53,771 nucleotides of DNA from assembly GCA_000990325.1 (NCBI GenBank), contig LBPS01000004.1, forward strand, positions 1 to 53,771, in the 5' to 3' direction. Within the stretch, counting starts at the first letter, position 1. Every line of letters starts with the position of its first letter. Of this stretch, positions 9,620 through 17,835 are shown piece by piece. Both the position numbers and the translations under genes were made by a program. Under the pieces are notes generated by a model. The model was not told the DNA's origin. It saw nothing but the letters and a program-made list of their open reading frames with translations, and searched no databases. Source of the stretch: Candidatus Nomurabacteria bacterium GW2011_GWE2_34_25 (GTDB lineage: Bacteria > Patescibacteriota > Minisyncoccia > Phycocordibacterales > UBA9973).

Positions 9620-9737
9620 CTTTTTGTTCTCCTATTTTTTAGTTTACAAATCTTTTATGTTTCCCTTAAATAAAAGCACTAATGATTGTGATTGTCAAGT
9701 GTAGATATTAACCTCTTATAAGCTATAATATCTCTAT

Positions 9738-11438
9738 ATGAGTATTATATTTGATGATGATAAGCAAAATAAAAACCTTGCAGATTTAAAAAAGCAAGAA
9801 GAAGAAGATTTAGTTCAAGTTTTAGCTGAAGCTCGCTATGGAGTACCGGCTGTTCACCTCTTGGATATGCCCATAGACAATGATGCCCTCCGTACTATCG
9901 AGGAGAAAGAAGCGAGAGCACTAGGAGTTGCTCCATTTAAAGTTTTAGGTAAGGATATTCATGTCGCAGTTCACTCTCCTCAACCAGACAAGCTAGAAAA
10001 CTTACAAAAATATTTTTCTGATCACGAATATATCCCCCACTTCTATATGGCCTCAATGGCTAGCCTTGAAAAAGCATGGGAGAGATATAAAGAAATATCT
10101 TATGCCAAAGAATCTAAATCTGGAAGTATCGCAATTTCAGGTGAAGCTTTGAAAAATATAATGGTGAATATAAAAAATGTAGAGGATATTAAAAAAGCTG
10201 TCCTAGAAATTGAAAAGGATAACGTACATACCACTTCACACATACTAGAAATCGCCATCGCAGGGGCTGTCGCTATCAATGCTTCTGATATACACTTTGA
10301 ACCAGAAGAAAATACTGTTCGACTAAGATTCCGCCTCGATGGAATTCTTCATGAAGTCATGGAGATTCCACCAGTTGCTCATAAATTTATAAATTCTCGA
10401 ATCAAACTTATTTCTGGACTTAAAATTACCTCAAACTCTATCGCCCAAGATGGACGCTTTAGTATCTTTCTAGATGATGATGAAATAAGTCTCCGTGTAT
10501 CTCTGATCCCTGGTGCTTACGGTGAGTCTATCGTCATGCGTATTTTAAATCCAAAATCTATCAGAGTAAAGCTAGAAGATATGGGAATCGAACCAAAGTT
10601 GTATGACATTTTTATGAGAGAAATTAAGAAGCCCAATGGGCTCATACTTCTGACCGGCCCTACTGGCTCAGGTAAAACAACCACCCTTTACTCTTTCCTA
10701 CAAAAAATTTATTCATCAGAGATTAAAATTATTACAATTGAAGATCCTATTGAATATCATTTGCCTGGGATCACTCAGACTCAGACAGACGATGAGAAGG
10801 GATATACCTTCTTAGAAGGGCTACGTTCTTCTCTTCGTCAGGATCCAGATGTCATAATGGTTGGAGAAATCCGGGATGCCGAGACAGCAAAAATTGCCGT
10901 AGAATCTGCCTTGACTGGTCACTTGGTCTTTTCTACCTTGCACACCAACAACGCTGCAGGTGTGATCCCCCGTCTTATAGACTTGGATGTTAATCCCAAG
11001 ATTCTCGTTTCAGCTCTTTCCTTATCTATCGCTCAGCGACTAGTGCGAAGACTTTGTGTACATTGTAAGAAAGAAAGAAAAATAAAAGACGAAGAATTAT
11101 CTACAATCAACACTCTCCTAGAAAAGGCAAAATCTCATAACAAAAATCTGAGTGATTATGGAGTAGACTTAAGTACCCCATTTAAAATTTACGAACCAGT
11201 TGGCTGTCTAGAATGTAACAATACTGGATACAAAGGGCAGATAGGAATATTTGAAGCTATTTATAATGACGAAAGGATTGAAAATATCATAACTAAAAAT
11301 CCAAGCGAGAGAGAAATAAAAGAAGCTGCCAGAGATCAGGTCTCTCTCACTATACAAGAAGATGGTTTAGTAAAAATATTAAAGGGCATCACTGCTTATG
11401 AGGAAGTTACGAGTGTAGTAGATTTATCGGAAGAGTAG
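9738..11438 (+). CDS. pilB: Type II secretion/type IV pilus assembly ATPase (GspE/PilB family)
   Basis: Walker A GPTGSGKTTTLYSFL, Asp box ITIEDPIEY, Walker B DPDVIMVGEIRDAETA, His box, zinc motif CVHC...CLEC. Confidence 0.93.
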   Translation: MSIIFDDDKQNKNLADLKKQEEEDLVQVLAEARYGVPAVHLLDMPIDNDALRTIEEKEARALGVAPFKVLGKDIHVAVHSPQPDKLENLQKYFSDHEYIPHFYMASMASLEKAWERYKEISYAKESKSGSIAISGEALKNIMVNIKNVEDIKKAVLEIEKDNVHTTSHILEIAIAGAVAINASDIHFEPEENTVRLRFRLDGILHEVMEIPPVAHKFINSRIKLISGLKITSNSIAQDGRFSIFLDDDEISLRVSLIPGAYGESIVMRILNPKSIRVKLEDMGIEPKLYDIFMREIKKPNGLILLTGPTGSGKTTTLYSFLQKIYSSEIKIITIEDPIEYHLPGITQTQTDDEKGYTFLEGLRSSLRQDPDVIMVGEIRDAETAKIAVESALTGHLVFSTLHTNNAAGVIPRLIDLDVNPKILVSALSLSIAQRLVRRLCVHCKKERKIKDEELSTINTLLEKAKSHNKNLSDYGVDLSTPFKIYEPVGCLECNNTGYKGQIGIFEAIYNDERIENIITKNPSEREIKEAARDQVSLTIQEDGLVKILKGITAYEEVTSVVDLSEE

Positions 11439-11452
11439 ATTTATATATAAGA

Positions 11453-11573
11453 AAGTAAAAGGTGAAATAGTCTTATCAGAGGGGCCGGCGGAGGGCGACG
11501 GCCCGAGCAATGAGCAAATTTCTAGCAAGAAATTATGCGGACCCTCTGAGAAGAGCTATTTCGCCTTTTACTT
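11453..11573. ncRNA. Structured intergenic repeat element, copy 1
   Basis: 18-bp outer stem (aagtaaaaggtgaaatag / ctatttcgccttttactt), cagaggg/ccctctg stem, GGGC-gacg-GCCC hairpin, aatttct-agca-agaaatt hairpin; homologous to 42079-42178. Confidence 0.6.
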
Positions 11574-11579
11574 ATAATT

Positions 11580-11723
11580 AAAAAAACATAAATCTCTAAA
11601 CAATCCTTTGGAAGCATGCGCTAACAAAGTAACATATGATTACAGGATAGCCACAGTAAATATAAATATAAACCAAGACGTCCTATGCACATATATAGAG
11701 CACGGGGCCGATTGCTTAGAGAT
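11580..11723 (-). ncRNA. Candidate small RNA (~140 nt) with closing stem, internal bubble and hairpin; 6S RNA-like layout
   Basis: Minus-strand 5' UCUCUAAGCAAUC pairs with 3' GAUUGUUUAGAGA; AUAUAUG/CAUAUGU and AUAGGA/UCCUGU inner stems; CUUUG-UUAGCGCAUGCUUC-CAAAG hairpin in the 3' bubble; T7 at 11580-11586; strong promoter immediately upstream. Confidence 0.65.
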
Positions 11724-11727
11724 GGAG

Positions 11728-11756
11728 AGTATAGCATACTAAGAAAATAATGTCAA
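11728..11756 (-). promoter_or_regulatory. Sigma70-type promoter of the ncRNA: TTGACA - 17 nt - TATACT with extended TGn
   Basis: Minus strand TTGACA (11751-11756), 17-nt spacer ending TGC, TATACT (11728-11733). Confidence 0.75.
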
Positions 11757-12772
11757 GTAAAGATATCACAACAAAAAATAGTGGTTCCGACCCCCTAGTA
11801 CAGAAAGACGAGGGGTTTTTGGATCAAACATTACGTCCAAATGTATGGACAGACTATATTGGTCAAGAAAATATTAAAGCTAACCTTAAAATACTTCTAA
11901 CTGCAGCCGAAGAGCGTTCTCATCCAGCTGAACATATACTTTTTTATGGACCTCCTGGTCTCGGAAAGACAACTTTGGCACATTTAATAGCCAAAGAGAC
12001 TCGTCGACAAATCAAAATTACTTCAGGTCCCGCCATTGAGAAGGTCGGGGACCTGGCATCAATCCTCACAAATCTTGCTCCAGGAGATATTGTTTTTATT
12101 GATGAGATTCATCGCTTAAATAAAATGGTAGAAGAAATTCTTTACCCAGCAATGGAATCTGGAGTTTTGGATATTATTATTGGTAAAGGTCCTTCAGCTC
12201 GAACAATCCAACTTGAGCTTCCGCCCTTTACTCTTATAGCTGCAACTACTCGTATCGCTCTCCTCTCTTCTCCTCTTAGGTCTCGATTCTCTGGAGGTGT
12301 TTTCCGTCTTGAGTTTTATACTCATGATGAAATAAAAAAGATTTTAACTCGTTCAGCAAAAATTCTCGGTGTAGAATTAGAAGATGAGGCATTAGATGAG
12401 ATTGCGAAACGGGCTCGATTTACTCCTCGTACTGCAAATTATTTCCTTAAACGTTGTCGTGATTATGCCCAAGTCCACAAACTACCCCTTTCGAAAGGCG
12501 CCGTCAAAAGTGCCTTGGCCTTACTAGAAATAGATGAAATAGGATTAACTTCTTCTGACAGAAGGGTTCTAGAAATAATTATTAATAAATTTAATGGTGG
12601 ACCAGTTGGATTGAAAACCATTGCTGCCGCTACAAGCGAAGAAGAAGCTACCATAGAAGAAGTTATCGAGCCTTATCTAATACAACTTGGTTTACTTGAA
12701 AGGACAACCAGAGGTAGAACAGTAACCAAGAAGGGTTATGAGCATTTGGGGTTCGATTTTATAGAAAAATAA
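11750..12772 (+). CDS. ruvB: Holliday junction branch migration DNA helicase RuvB
   Basis: LRPNVWTDYIGQENIKANL, Walker A YGPPGLGKTTLAHLIA, DEIHRL, RSRFSGG; C-terminal winged helix. Confidence 0.97.
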   Translation: MSSKDITTKNSGSDPLVQKDEGFLDQTLRPNVWTDYIGQENIKANLKILLTAAEERSHPAEHILFYGPPGLGKTTLAHLIAKETRRQIKITSGPAIEKVGDLASILTNLAPGDIVFIDEIHRLNKMVEEILYPAMESGVLDIIIGKGPSARTIQLELPPFTLIAATTRIALLSSPLRSRFSGGVFRLEFYTHDEIKKILTRSAKILGVELEDEALDEIAKRARFTPRTANYFLKRCRDYAQVHKLPLSKGAVKSALALLEIDEIGLTSSDRRVLEIIINKFNGGPVGLKTIAAATSEEEATIEEVIEPYLIQLGLLERTTRGRTVTKKGYEHLGFDFIEK

Positions 12773-12776
12773 ACTT

Positions 12777-13268
12777 ATGCGAATTTTAGCAATTGATCCA
12801 GGGTTTGAAAGAATAGGAATAGCTATATTGGACAAGACTTTAAAACCAAAACACGAGCTGGTGTATTCGTCTTGTTTTAAAACTAGGGCTGATATTCCGT
12901 TCCATGCCAGACTAACTTTAATCGGCAATGAAATAGAAAAAATAATTAAAAAATTTAAACCGGAAGCTTTAGCGATAGAAAAACTTTTTTTTACTAACAA
13001 CCAAAAGACCGTCATGGGTGTCTCTGAGGCAAGAGGTGTGATTATTTACAGTGCATCAAGAAATAATTTGCTTATTTTTGAGTATACTCCACCTCAGGTT
13101 AAAATTGCCGTCACAGGATATGGTAGGTCTACCAAAGACGGTGTAATGTCTATGGTCCCTAAATTAATTGAGGTAAGAACTAAGGTGACTTCTGATGATG
13201 AATTAGATGCTATTGCTATTGGTATTACTTGTTTAGCTTGCGAAAAATTCGATTTAAAGTACAAATAG
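12777..13268 (+). CDS. ruvC: Crossover junction endodeoxyribonuclease RuvC
   Basis: MRILAIDPGFERIGIAIL, EALAIEKLFF, DDELDAIAIGITCLA. Confidence 0.93.
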   Translation: MRILAIDPGFERIGIAILDKTLKPKHELVYSSCFKTRADIPFHARLTLIGNEIEKIIKKFKPEALAIEKLFFTNNQKTVMGVSEARGVIIYSASRNNLLIFEYTPPQVKIAVTGYGRSTKDGVMSMVPKLIEVRTKVTSDDELDAIAIGITCLACEKFDLKYK

Positions 13269-13272
13269 TTAT

Positions 13273-13345
13273 CTCCCACACCCATATTTTTATTGCAGAT
13301 TTTTAATCTGCGTTGTAAGCAACTATAAAAATATAGGTGTGGGAG
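13273..13345. repeat. Y-shaped hairpin element, copy A
   Basis: ctcccacacccatatttttat / ataaaaatataggtgtgggag arms with internal GCAGAU..AUCUGC and GUUG..CAAC hairpins; homologous to 20576-20647. Confidence 0.75.
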
Positions 13346-13354
13346 TTATCCACA
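13346..13354 (+). promoter_or_regulatory. DnaA-box consensus TTATCCACA
   Basis: Exact match directly after the Y hairpin copy A. Confidence 0.5.
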
Positions 13355-13433
13355 GACGGGAAGCTATTGCAAAGAAAATAATATTTTGATACAAATGGAT
13401 ATTATAATATGTTTTTAAAATATTAAAGAAATT

Positions 13434-13631
13434 ATGAGTTATAAAGATGACGAAGAAATAGTGGGTGATGTAGATATAAACGAAGATGATGTGGATATAT
13501 TAGCACCTGATGAAGATTTAGATGATCCGCTTCTAGTAGATGATGATCTTTTAGGCGATGATGACATTCTTGGAGGTGATGATGAAGAAGAACTTGAAGA
13601 ATTCGCGGGACTCGATGGTTCTGAATATTAA
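13434..13631 (+). CDS. Small highly acidic protein (65 aa, Asp/Glu-rich)
   Basis: ORF with TATAAT-like sequence upstream; MSYKDDEEIVGDVDINEDDVDILAPDEDLDDPLLVDDD...; followed by a terminator. Confidence 0.65.
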   Translation: MSYKDDEEIVGDVDINEDDVDILAPDEDLDDPLLVDDDLLGDDDILGGDDEEELEEFAGLDGSEY

Positions 13632-13663
13632 ATTAGGTTCTAGTATCTAGTTTCTAGTGATTA

Positions 13664-13698
13664 GTAAAAATACCTTGGCGATGCCAAGGTGTTTTTAC
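13664..13698. terminator. Bidirectional intrinsic terminator (taaaaataccttggc-gat-gccaaggtgttttta)
   Basis: Perfect hairpin with T-tract; lies between convergent 13434..13631 and tyrS. Confidence 0.85.
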
Positions 13699-13725
13699 TA
13701 GAACCTAGTCACTAGCTACTAATCA

Positions 13726-14937
13726 CTAATTAATAATTATTTTACAAAATCTCTTCTTCCCTATTCGATAGACTCCTTCTTTCACAATTTCAACATGAGA
13801 TAAAACTTTCTCATTTGTATCTAAGTTGGTAATTGCTTTTTCGTCTACAAGCCTACGGAAGTCACCCTTAGATGTTACTATTTTATTTTTTAACAGAACG
13901 TCTACAAGCAATTCGTCTTTTTTTACTTTTATTTCTAATACATCTAGAGGAGTTTCTTTTTTAGAAAAAGTCTTTTCCCACTTCTCTTGCGCTTCTTTGG
14001 CTTTTTTCTCTTTGTAAAAAAGAGCAACTATTTCTCTGGCAAGGCGTATTTTTAAATCTTTAGGATTAACTAAATTTGCATGTATGTCCTTAGACATTTT
14101 TTCTATTTCAAGGGTTGGTGTATTGGTACAAAGTTCAAATCCTGGAACAATCATCCCGTCGGTCCAACTCATTACTTTTCCATACATTTCTTCTGGGGAA
14201 TCTGAAAGGGCTATCATGTTGCCTTCTGTCTTCCCCATTTTTTTACCAGAATTATCTTCGAGAAGCTTCATTGTTATAACAAACTTCTCTTTGTTCTTCA
14301 TGGTTTTCATAAGATCACGACCACAAAGCATGTTAAAGGTTTGATCATTACCTCCTATTTCACCATCTACATCCATAGCAACAGAATCATATCCTTGCAT
14401 GAGAGGGTACATAAATTCGTGTAGATATATAGGCTTGCCATCTTTCATTCTTTTTTCAAACATATCTCGTTCAAGCATTTGCTGAACTGTCATGTTTGAT
14501 GCAAGAGAAATAACTTTTTCAAAATTCATTTTTCCGAGCCAAGAAGAATTAAATGTAATTTTTGCGGGATTTTCCCCTGTAAAAGAAATCAGTTTACTTG
14601 CTTGTTTTTTATAATTCTTTAAATTTGCCATTACTTCTTTGTGGGTGAGTTGTTTGCGGGCTGCCCCTTTATCGGTAGGGTCCCCTATCATAGCAGTAAA
14701 GTCACCCATGAGAAGTATGATTTTATGTCCTACCTTTTGGAATTCACTTAGTTTTTTAATTGGGATAGCGTGCCCCAAATGAAGCGTAGGTCCTGTAGGA
14801 TCTATGCCTAAATATATTGTAAGTTTTTCTCCTTTTTTTATTTTTTCTTCTAAAAATTCTTTTGTGGGGTAAATAAAAGATATTCCTCTGCTTAGGAGCT
14901 CTGCTCTTTTTTCTTCATCTATTATTATTTTACTCAT
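13726..14937 (-). CDS. tyrS: Tyrosyl-tRNA synthetase
   Basis: YLGIDPTGPTLHLGHAIPIKKL (HIGH-type), KMGKTEGN (KMSKS-type), C-terminal S4-like domain. Confidence 0.95.
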   Translation of the reverse strand: MSKIIIDEEKRAELLSRGISFIYPTKEFLEEKIKKGEKLTIYLGIDPTGPTLHLGHAIPIKKLSEFQKVGHKIILLMGDFTAMIGDPTDKGAARKQLTHKEVMANLKNYKKQASKLISFTGENPAKITFNSSWLGKMNFEKVISLASNMTVQQMLERDMFEKRMKDGKPIYLHEFMYPLMQGYDSVAMDVDGEIGGNDQTFNMLCGRDLMKTMKNKEKFVITMKLLEDNSGKKMGKTEGNMIALSDSPEEMYGKVMSWTDGMIVPGFELCTNTPTLEIEKMSKDIHANLVNPKDLKIRLAREIVALFYKEKKAKEAQEKWEKTFSKKETPLDVLEIKVKKDELLVDVLLKNKIVTSKGDFRRLVDEKAITNLDTNEKVLSHVEIVKEGVYRIGKKRFCKIIIN

Positions 14938-15004
14938 ATCCTTATATTATCACATCTTTAAGTCTTTGTCCGCTATACCATTTTTTGTGTTATGATACTA
15001 AAAT

Positions 15005-17500
15005 ATGAAGAAATATTCATTTAAGTCATTTAAAAACGTTACATTTTTTATAATTGGATTGGGAATTATATTATTCGGAGCCACTATCATTTGGGTTAGT
15101 ATGCTTGAATTGCCAGACTTTAAACTATTTACAGAAAGAAAAGTCCAAAGTTCTACTAAAATATATGATCGTACTGGGGAAATATTGCTTTATGATGTAC
15201 ACGAAAATATTAAAAGAACCGTCATCCCCTATGAAGAGATTGGTGTAAATATCAAGAATGCAACTGTTGCTATAGAAGATGGTGAATTTTATAAACATAA
15301 AGGAATTAGGATCACTTCGATTTTTCGTGCAACAATTTGGGCTAAACTAACAGGAAGAAAGGTCCAGGGAGGTTCTACTATAACCCAACAATTAATAAAA
15401 AACACACTACTAACTTCCGAGGTTTCAATTACTCGTAAAATGAAAGAGTGGATCCTTGCAATCAAACTTGAAAAGGTTATGAGCAAAGAAGACATCCTTA
15501 CTTTATATTTAAATGAAGCACCATATGGTGGAAATATCTATGGTATAGAAGAAGCTTCAAAGGCCTTTTTCAATAAAAAACCACTTGACCTGACTTTGGC
15601 TGAATCAGCATATATGGCTGCAATACCCAATGGTCCGACATATTATTCTCCTTATAGAAAAAATAAAGATAAATTGGATGAAAGAAAAAATCTGGTTCTG
15701 AAAAGAATGCTTGATTTAAATTTTATAGATGAAAACACATACAATAAAGCAAAAGAAGAAATAGTTGTCTTTATGCCAGAGAGGCCCATGAACATAGCGG
15801 CTCCACATTTTGTATTTTTTATTAAAGATTATTTAGAGAAAAATTATGGACTAAATTCTCTTGAAGGTGGAGGATTAAAAGTTATAACTACCCTTGATTA
15901 TAATTTACAAAAAAGAGCCGAAGAGATAGCTTTTGAAAAATCAAAAGAAAATGAAAAAAACTGGAATGGTTCAAACGCTGCAGTTGTGGTAATAGACCCC
16001 AAGACTGGGCAAATCCTCGCAATGGTAGGGTCTCGTAGTTATTTTGATAAAACAGTTGATGGGAATTTCAATGTAGCCACAGCGGAAAGACAGCCGGGAT
16101 CTTCCTTTAAGCCAATTGTCTATGCTCTTGCCTTTGAAAAAGGATATACTGCCAACACAACTCTCTTTGATGTAAAAACTGAATTCAATTCTTCTTGTGA
16201 TCCTACGGGGTCTCCTCTTGCGGGCCACAAAACAGCAGACTGTTATACACCAAGTAATTATGATGATAAGTTTCGTGGACCATTAACATTTAAACAAGCA
16301 CTTGCTCAGTCTATAAACGTAGTTGCTGTTAAGGTTTTATATTTAGTTGGTATTAAAGATGCACTAAAAATGGCAAGTGATTTAGGAATTACAACCTTAA
16401 CTGATCCAACTCGATATGGACTATCTCTTGTTATCGGGGGAGGAGAAACAACTCTACTGGAAATGACTTCGGCCTATGGGGTATTCGCAGCCAGTGGAGT
16501 TCGTCATCCACACAAAGGCATTTTGTCTGTAGAAAATTCAAAAGGGGAACTGCTTGAAAAATATGAGGATAAGTCATATCAAGTAGTTAGTCCAAACACT
16601 ACAAACATATTGTCAGACATACTGTCAGATGATGTTGCTCGTACTCCAACATTCGGAGCTAAATCCATATTAAATATACCAGGCCATGAAGTTGCCGTTA
16701 AAACAGGTACAACAAACAACAATAAAGATGCATGGACAATCGGATATACGCCCTCTGTAGCTGTTGGTGTGTGGGTTGGTAACAATGACAACACCCCAAT
16801 GAAAAAAGGTGGTGCAGCCCTTGCTGGACCTATCTGGAACGGAGTTATGAGCGAAGCACTAAAAGATAAACCAAACGAATTTTTTGAGAAACCAGAGCCT
16901 ATAGATAATTCTCTTCCTCCTATTATTCGTGGTTTTTGGCAAGGAGGAGAAACTTTTATGGATAACCCTACTTCATATGATTTAGTAACAGGTATCCCAA
17001 TAGATACCAACAATGAAGTGTCTATAACAAACGTACATACTATTTTGTATTGGATAAACAAAGACGACCCACTAAACACTACTCCCAGTAAAAGTACCAG
17101 TGATTTACAATACAACAACTGGGAATATGGTGTTCAAAAATGGTGGTCAAGTAATTATATAAATTACAAAATAATATCTTCTGTGAATCAACCATTGATA
17201 AATGGCGAAAATAAAACTAACCCAGAATTTATAATAAGTGGTATTTCTGATCTTCCATATAAGAATGACGATACTGTCGTTTTCAATATAAATTCGTTAG
17301 GCCAAAATCAAATAAAAAAAATTGACATTTTTATAAACAAAACTTATTTAAAATCTCTTAAAACAGCCCCCTTTAATGTTTCTTTTATTCCCAAGGAAGT
17401 AGTGGGCACAACAAACAGTAATGTTGTTAGTGTTGTTGGATATGATATAAATGGGAACAAAGGGGAAGCTGTGGCGAATATTTTAATTAGTGATTACTAG
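15005..17500 (+). CDS. Class A penicillin-binding protein (PBP1A family)
   Basis: Glycosyltransferase motifs (EDGEFYKHKGI, GGSTITQQLIKN, KEDILTLYLNEAPYG) and transpeptidase motifs (RQPGSSFKPIVYALAFE, KTGTTNNNKDAW). Confidence 0.95.
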   Translation: MKKYSFKSFKNVTFFIIGLGIILFGATIIWVSMLELPDFKLFTERKVQSSTKIYDRTGEILLYDVHENIKRTVIPYEEIGVNIKNATVAIEDGEFYKHKGIRITSIFRATIWAKLTGRKVQGGSTITQQLIKNTLLTSEVSITRKMKEWILAIKLEKVMSKEDILTLYLNEAPYGGNIYGIEEASKAFFNKKPLDLTLAESAYMAAIPNGPTYYSPYRKNKDKLDERKNLVLKRMLDLNFIDENTYNKAKEEIVVFMPERPMNIAAPHFVFFIKDYLEKNYGLNSLEGGGLKVITTLDYNLQKRAEEIAFEKSKENEKNWNGSNAAVVVIDPKTGQILAMVGSRSYFDKTVDGNFNVATAERQPGSSFKPIVYALAFEKGYTANTTLFDVKTEFNSSCDPTGSPLAGHKTADCYTPSNYDDKFRGPLTFKQALAQSINVVAVKVLYLVGIKDALKMASDLGITTLTDPTRYGLSLVIGGGETTLLEMTSAYGVFAASGVRHPHKGILSVENSKGELLEKYEDKSYQVVSPNTTNILSDILSDDVARTPTFGAKSILNIPGHEVAVKTGTTNNNKDAWTIGYTPSVAVGVWVGNNDNTPMKKGGAALAGPIWNGVMSEALKDKPNEFFEKPEPIDNSLPPIIRGFWQGGETFMDNPTSYDLVTGIPIDTNNEVSITNVHTILYWINKDDPLNTTPSKSTSDLQYNNWEYGVQKWWSSNYINYKIISSVNQPLINGENKTNPEFIISGISDLPYKNDDTVVFNINSLGQNQIKKIDIFINKTYLKSLKTAPFNVSFIPKEVVGTTNSNVVSVVGYDINGNKGEAVANILISDY

Positions 17501-17775
17501 TATATATCTTTAAATTTTGTTTCTTTAATTATTTGGGATATATCAAACAATATCTTTTCTTTGTGCATCATAATCTCGTTATGAACCAGTGGTGAGGCTT
17601 TTATATAAATAAATGGAGCCTTTATAGAAATAAATTTGGTTTCAATTTTTAATGAAATGTTCTTTTCAAGAATAATAGAAATAATTTTAAGATTTTCTTC
17701 TTTTGAAAAAAGAAGTGTTTTAAATTTCTCTAAATAGTTTTTGATATGATTATAGTCCATAATATTAAGGGCCAC
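17497..17775 (-). CDS. DUF721-like small protein (possible DciA-type helicase-loader relative)
   Basis: 92 aa; C-terminal FISIKAPFIYIKASPLVHNEIMMHKEKILFDISQII resembles DUF721 core; directly follows dnaA-dnaN. Confidence 0.5.
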   Translation of the reverse strand: MALNIMDYNHIKNYLEKFKTLLFSKEENLKIISIILEKNISLKIETKFISIKAPFIYIKASPLVHNEIMMHKEKILFDISQIIKETKFKDIY

Positions 17776-17830
17776 AGGTCGGACCTAGGGTCTTTTGTTT
17801 TAAATTTTTGTCCCTAGGTCCGACCTATGG
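17772..17830. repeat. Long inverted repeat between dnaN and the DUF721-like gene
   Basis: ccacaggtcggacctaggg / ccctaggtccgacctatgg arms, 19 bp with one C/A (plus) or G.U (minus) position, 21-nt AT loop. Confidence 0.75.
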
Positions 17831-17835
17831 AACAC

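Noticed and set aside
11453-11573. Structured element copy 1 interpreted as a simple bidirectional terminator for pilB and the ncRNA
   Set aside because: Termination may be one role, but multi-stem architecture and homologous copies with compensatory changes are not explained by a terminator alone.
11580-11723. ncRNA as SRP RNA, tmRNA or RNase P RNA
   Set aside because: No SRP GGUGC/GGAAGCAG loop, no tRNA-like end or tag ORF, and too short and lacking conserved P4 sequences for RNase P RNA.
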